From positions 161,735-225,734 of the forward strand of contig JAUNUJ010000004.1 in NCBI GenBank assembly GCA_030538235.1: a stretch of DNA of 64,000 nt. Direction: 5' to 3'. Position numbers and translations under genes: made by a program. Positions 63,547-64,000 of the stretch are shown here, one piece after another. Source of the stretch: Alcaligenaceae bacterium (lineage in GTDB: Bacteria; Pseudomonadota; Gammaproteobacteria; Burkholderiales; Burkholderiaceae_B). The notes beneath the pieces were generated by a model. The model worked only from the letters and a program-made list of their open reading frames with translations. It ran no database searches and was not told where the DNA came from. How positions within the stretch are numbered: position 1 is the first letter of the stretch; each line of letters opens with the position of its first letter.

Positions 63547-64000
63547 ATGAAAACATACAACCACCCACTCAATTCAATAAGTAAACTGGTTCATTCGGCG
63601 AATAATTCAAATCCCCTATCTCTGACCAAAGCACTAAATGAATCGCTTATGGCTGAACCTAACTGGCTAGCAACAGTAAGGGAGTCAATGGAAAATACGA
63701 ATTTCATTCTAAAAACCTTAGAACAACCTAATTCAATAGGCGAACTGGCTCATGCGGCGATCAACTCAAATCCCCTATCTAAGCTCAAAGCACTAAATGA
63801 ATCGCTTATGCCTAAATCTAACTTGTTAGCAGCGGTAAGGGATTCAAGGGAAAATACGAATTTGATTCTAAAAAGCTTTGAGCAAGCTAATTCAATAGGC
63901 GAACTAGCTAATGCTGCAATCAATTCAAATCCCCTATCTAAGCTAAAAGCACTAAATGAATCGCTTATGCCTAAATCTAACTTGTTAGCAGCGGTAAGGG
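63547..64000 (+). CDS. hypothetical protein built from 53-residue tandem repeats, N-terminal part
   Basis: The frame is open from ATG to the window end (151 codons) and continues outside. After MKTYNHP it consists of units of 53 residues (159 bases): NSIGELAHAAINSNPLSKLK, ALNESLMPKSNLLAAVRDSR, ENTNLILKSFEQA. The first unit differs most; the second and third are almost identical at DNA level. The units look alpha-helical. No signal peptide or membrane helix is seen. I do not recognise the family. It is transposon cargo just past the TcmP genes. Confidence 0.7.
   Translation, partial: MKTYNHPLNSISKLVHSANNSNPLSLTKALNESLMAEPNWLATVRESMENTNFILKTLEQPNSIGELAHAAINSNPLSKLKALNESLMPKSNLLAAVRDSRENTNLILKSFEQANSIGELANAAINSNPLSKLKALNESLMPKSNLLAAVR
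63731..64000 (+). repeat. 159-base tandem coding repeats
   Basis: Units begin near 63572, 63731 and 63890 with AATTCAATA(G/A)GC-like starts. The second and third are nearly identical and the third is cut by the window end. The period is a whole number of codons (53), so copy number can change without breaking the frame. Confidence 0.85.

Larger units (their letters stand above)
48913..64000. mobile_element. Tn7-like (Tn6022-type) transposon inserted in comM, left part
   Basis: The left end begins TGTAAATTATAG next to comM; GCCAC (48908-48912) is the likely 5-base target duplication. Four TnsB-type sites follow, then tnsA, tnsB, tnsC, tniQ and a zinc-ribbon gene, overlapping as one operon. 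Tn6022 and AbaR islands of Acinetobacter use the same gene order and the same comM target. The cargo includes a type III restriction system and a DUF5131-TcmP module. The right end is not in the window. Confidence 0.88.

Noticed and set aside
63271-63564. Minus-strand cysteine-rich frame before the repeat gene
   Set aside because: It overlaps the start of the repeat gene, lacks a good start and looks like random AT-rich translation.

Overview
The window is bacterial chromosomal DNA of moderate-to-low GC. It most resembles a betaproteobacterium of the order Burkholderiales, perhaps a low-GC Alcaligenaceae. The clues are the Bug-type (TctC) solute receptors, the rpmI-rplT-pheS-pheT-ihfA-merR order, the gentisate pathway and the pnt genes. 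The genus cannot be fixed from the sequence alone.

Left part (1-9.3 kb): an aromatic-acid catabolic block on the minus strand holds a TRAP transporter and the four enzymes of the gentisate route (3-hydroxybenzoate 6-hydroxylase, gentisate dioxygenase, maleylpyruvate isomerase, fumarylpyruvate hydrolase). A divergent LysR regulator faces it across a small intergenic palindrome. A NarL-type response regulator and a membrane histidine kinase follow.

10-20 kb: a defence island. An MmeI/YeeA-like DNA methyltransferase, a DEAD-box helicase and a GIY-YIG (T5orf172) nuclease form one minus-strand run. Upstream are two small genes that are free-standing relatives of the methyltransferase N-terminal domain, and a divergent WYL-domain regulator faces them. 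A probably decayed HrgA-like gene and a small secreted protein lie downstream. I regard this as a candidate undescribed defence arrangement.

20-25 kb: a Sel1-repeat protein, a nickel-type exporter (NreB-like, His-rich tail) with a CsoR/RcnR-family regulator that looks frameshifted and a perfect palindromic operator, a membrane protein, and a Schlafen/AlbA_2 ATP-binding protein.

25.5-32.4 kb: a ~6.9 kb integrative element in tRNA-Pro(GGG), flanked by 53-bp att repeats and 25-bp candidate integrase arm-site repeats. It carries a P4-type integrase, AlpA and Rha-like regulators, helically phased repeat arrays and a large non-coding region. It looks like a phage satellite.

32.5-48 kb: ordinary core genome, with an alpha-hydroxy-acid oxidase, a complete tripartite tricarboxylate transporter, pntAB, merR, ihfA, pheTS, rplT, rpmI, a lone Bug receptor and a CaiB-type CoA transferase.

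48.2-64 kb: comM is cut by a Tn7-like (Tn6022-type) transposon whose left end, TnsB sites and tnsA-tnsB-tnsC-tniQ-tniE-like core are visible. Its cargo is a type III restriction-modification system, an Xre regulator with a large operator, a DUF5131 'three-Cys' protein with two TcmP partner proteins, and the start of a protein built from 53-residue tandem repeats. The element continues past the window.
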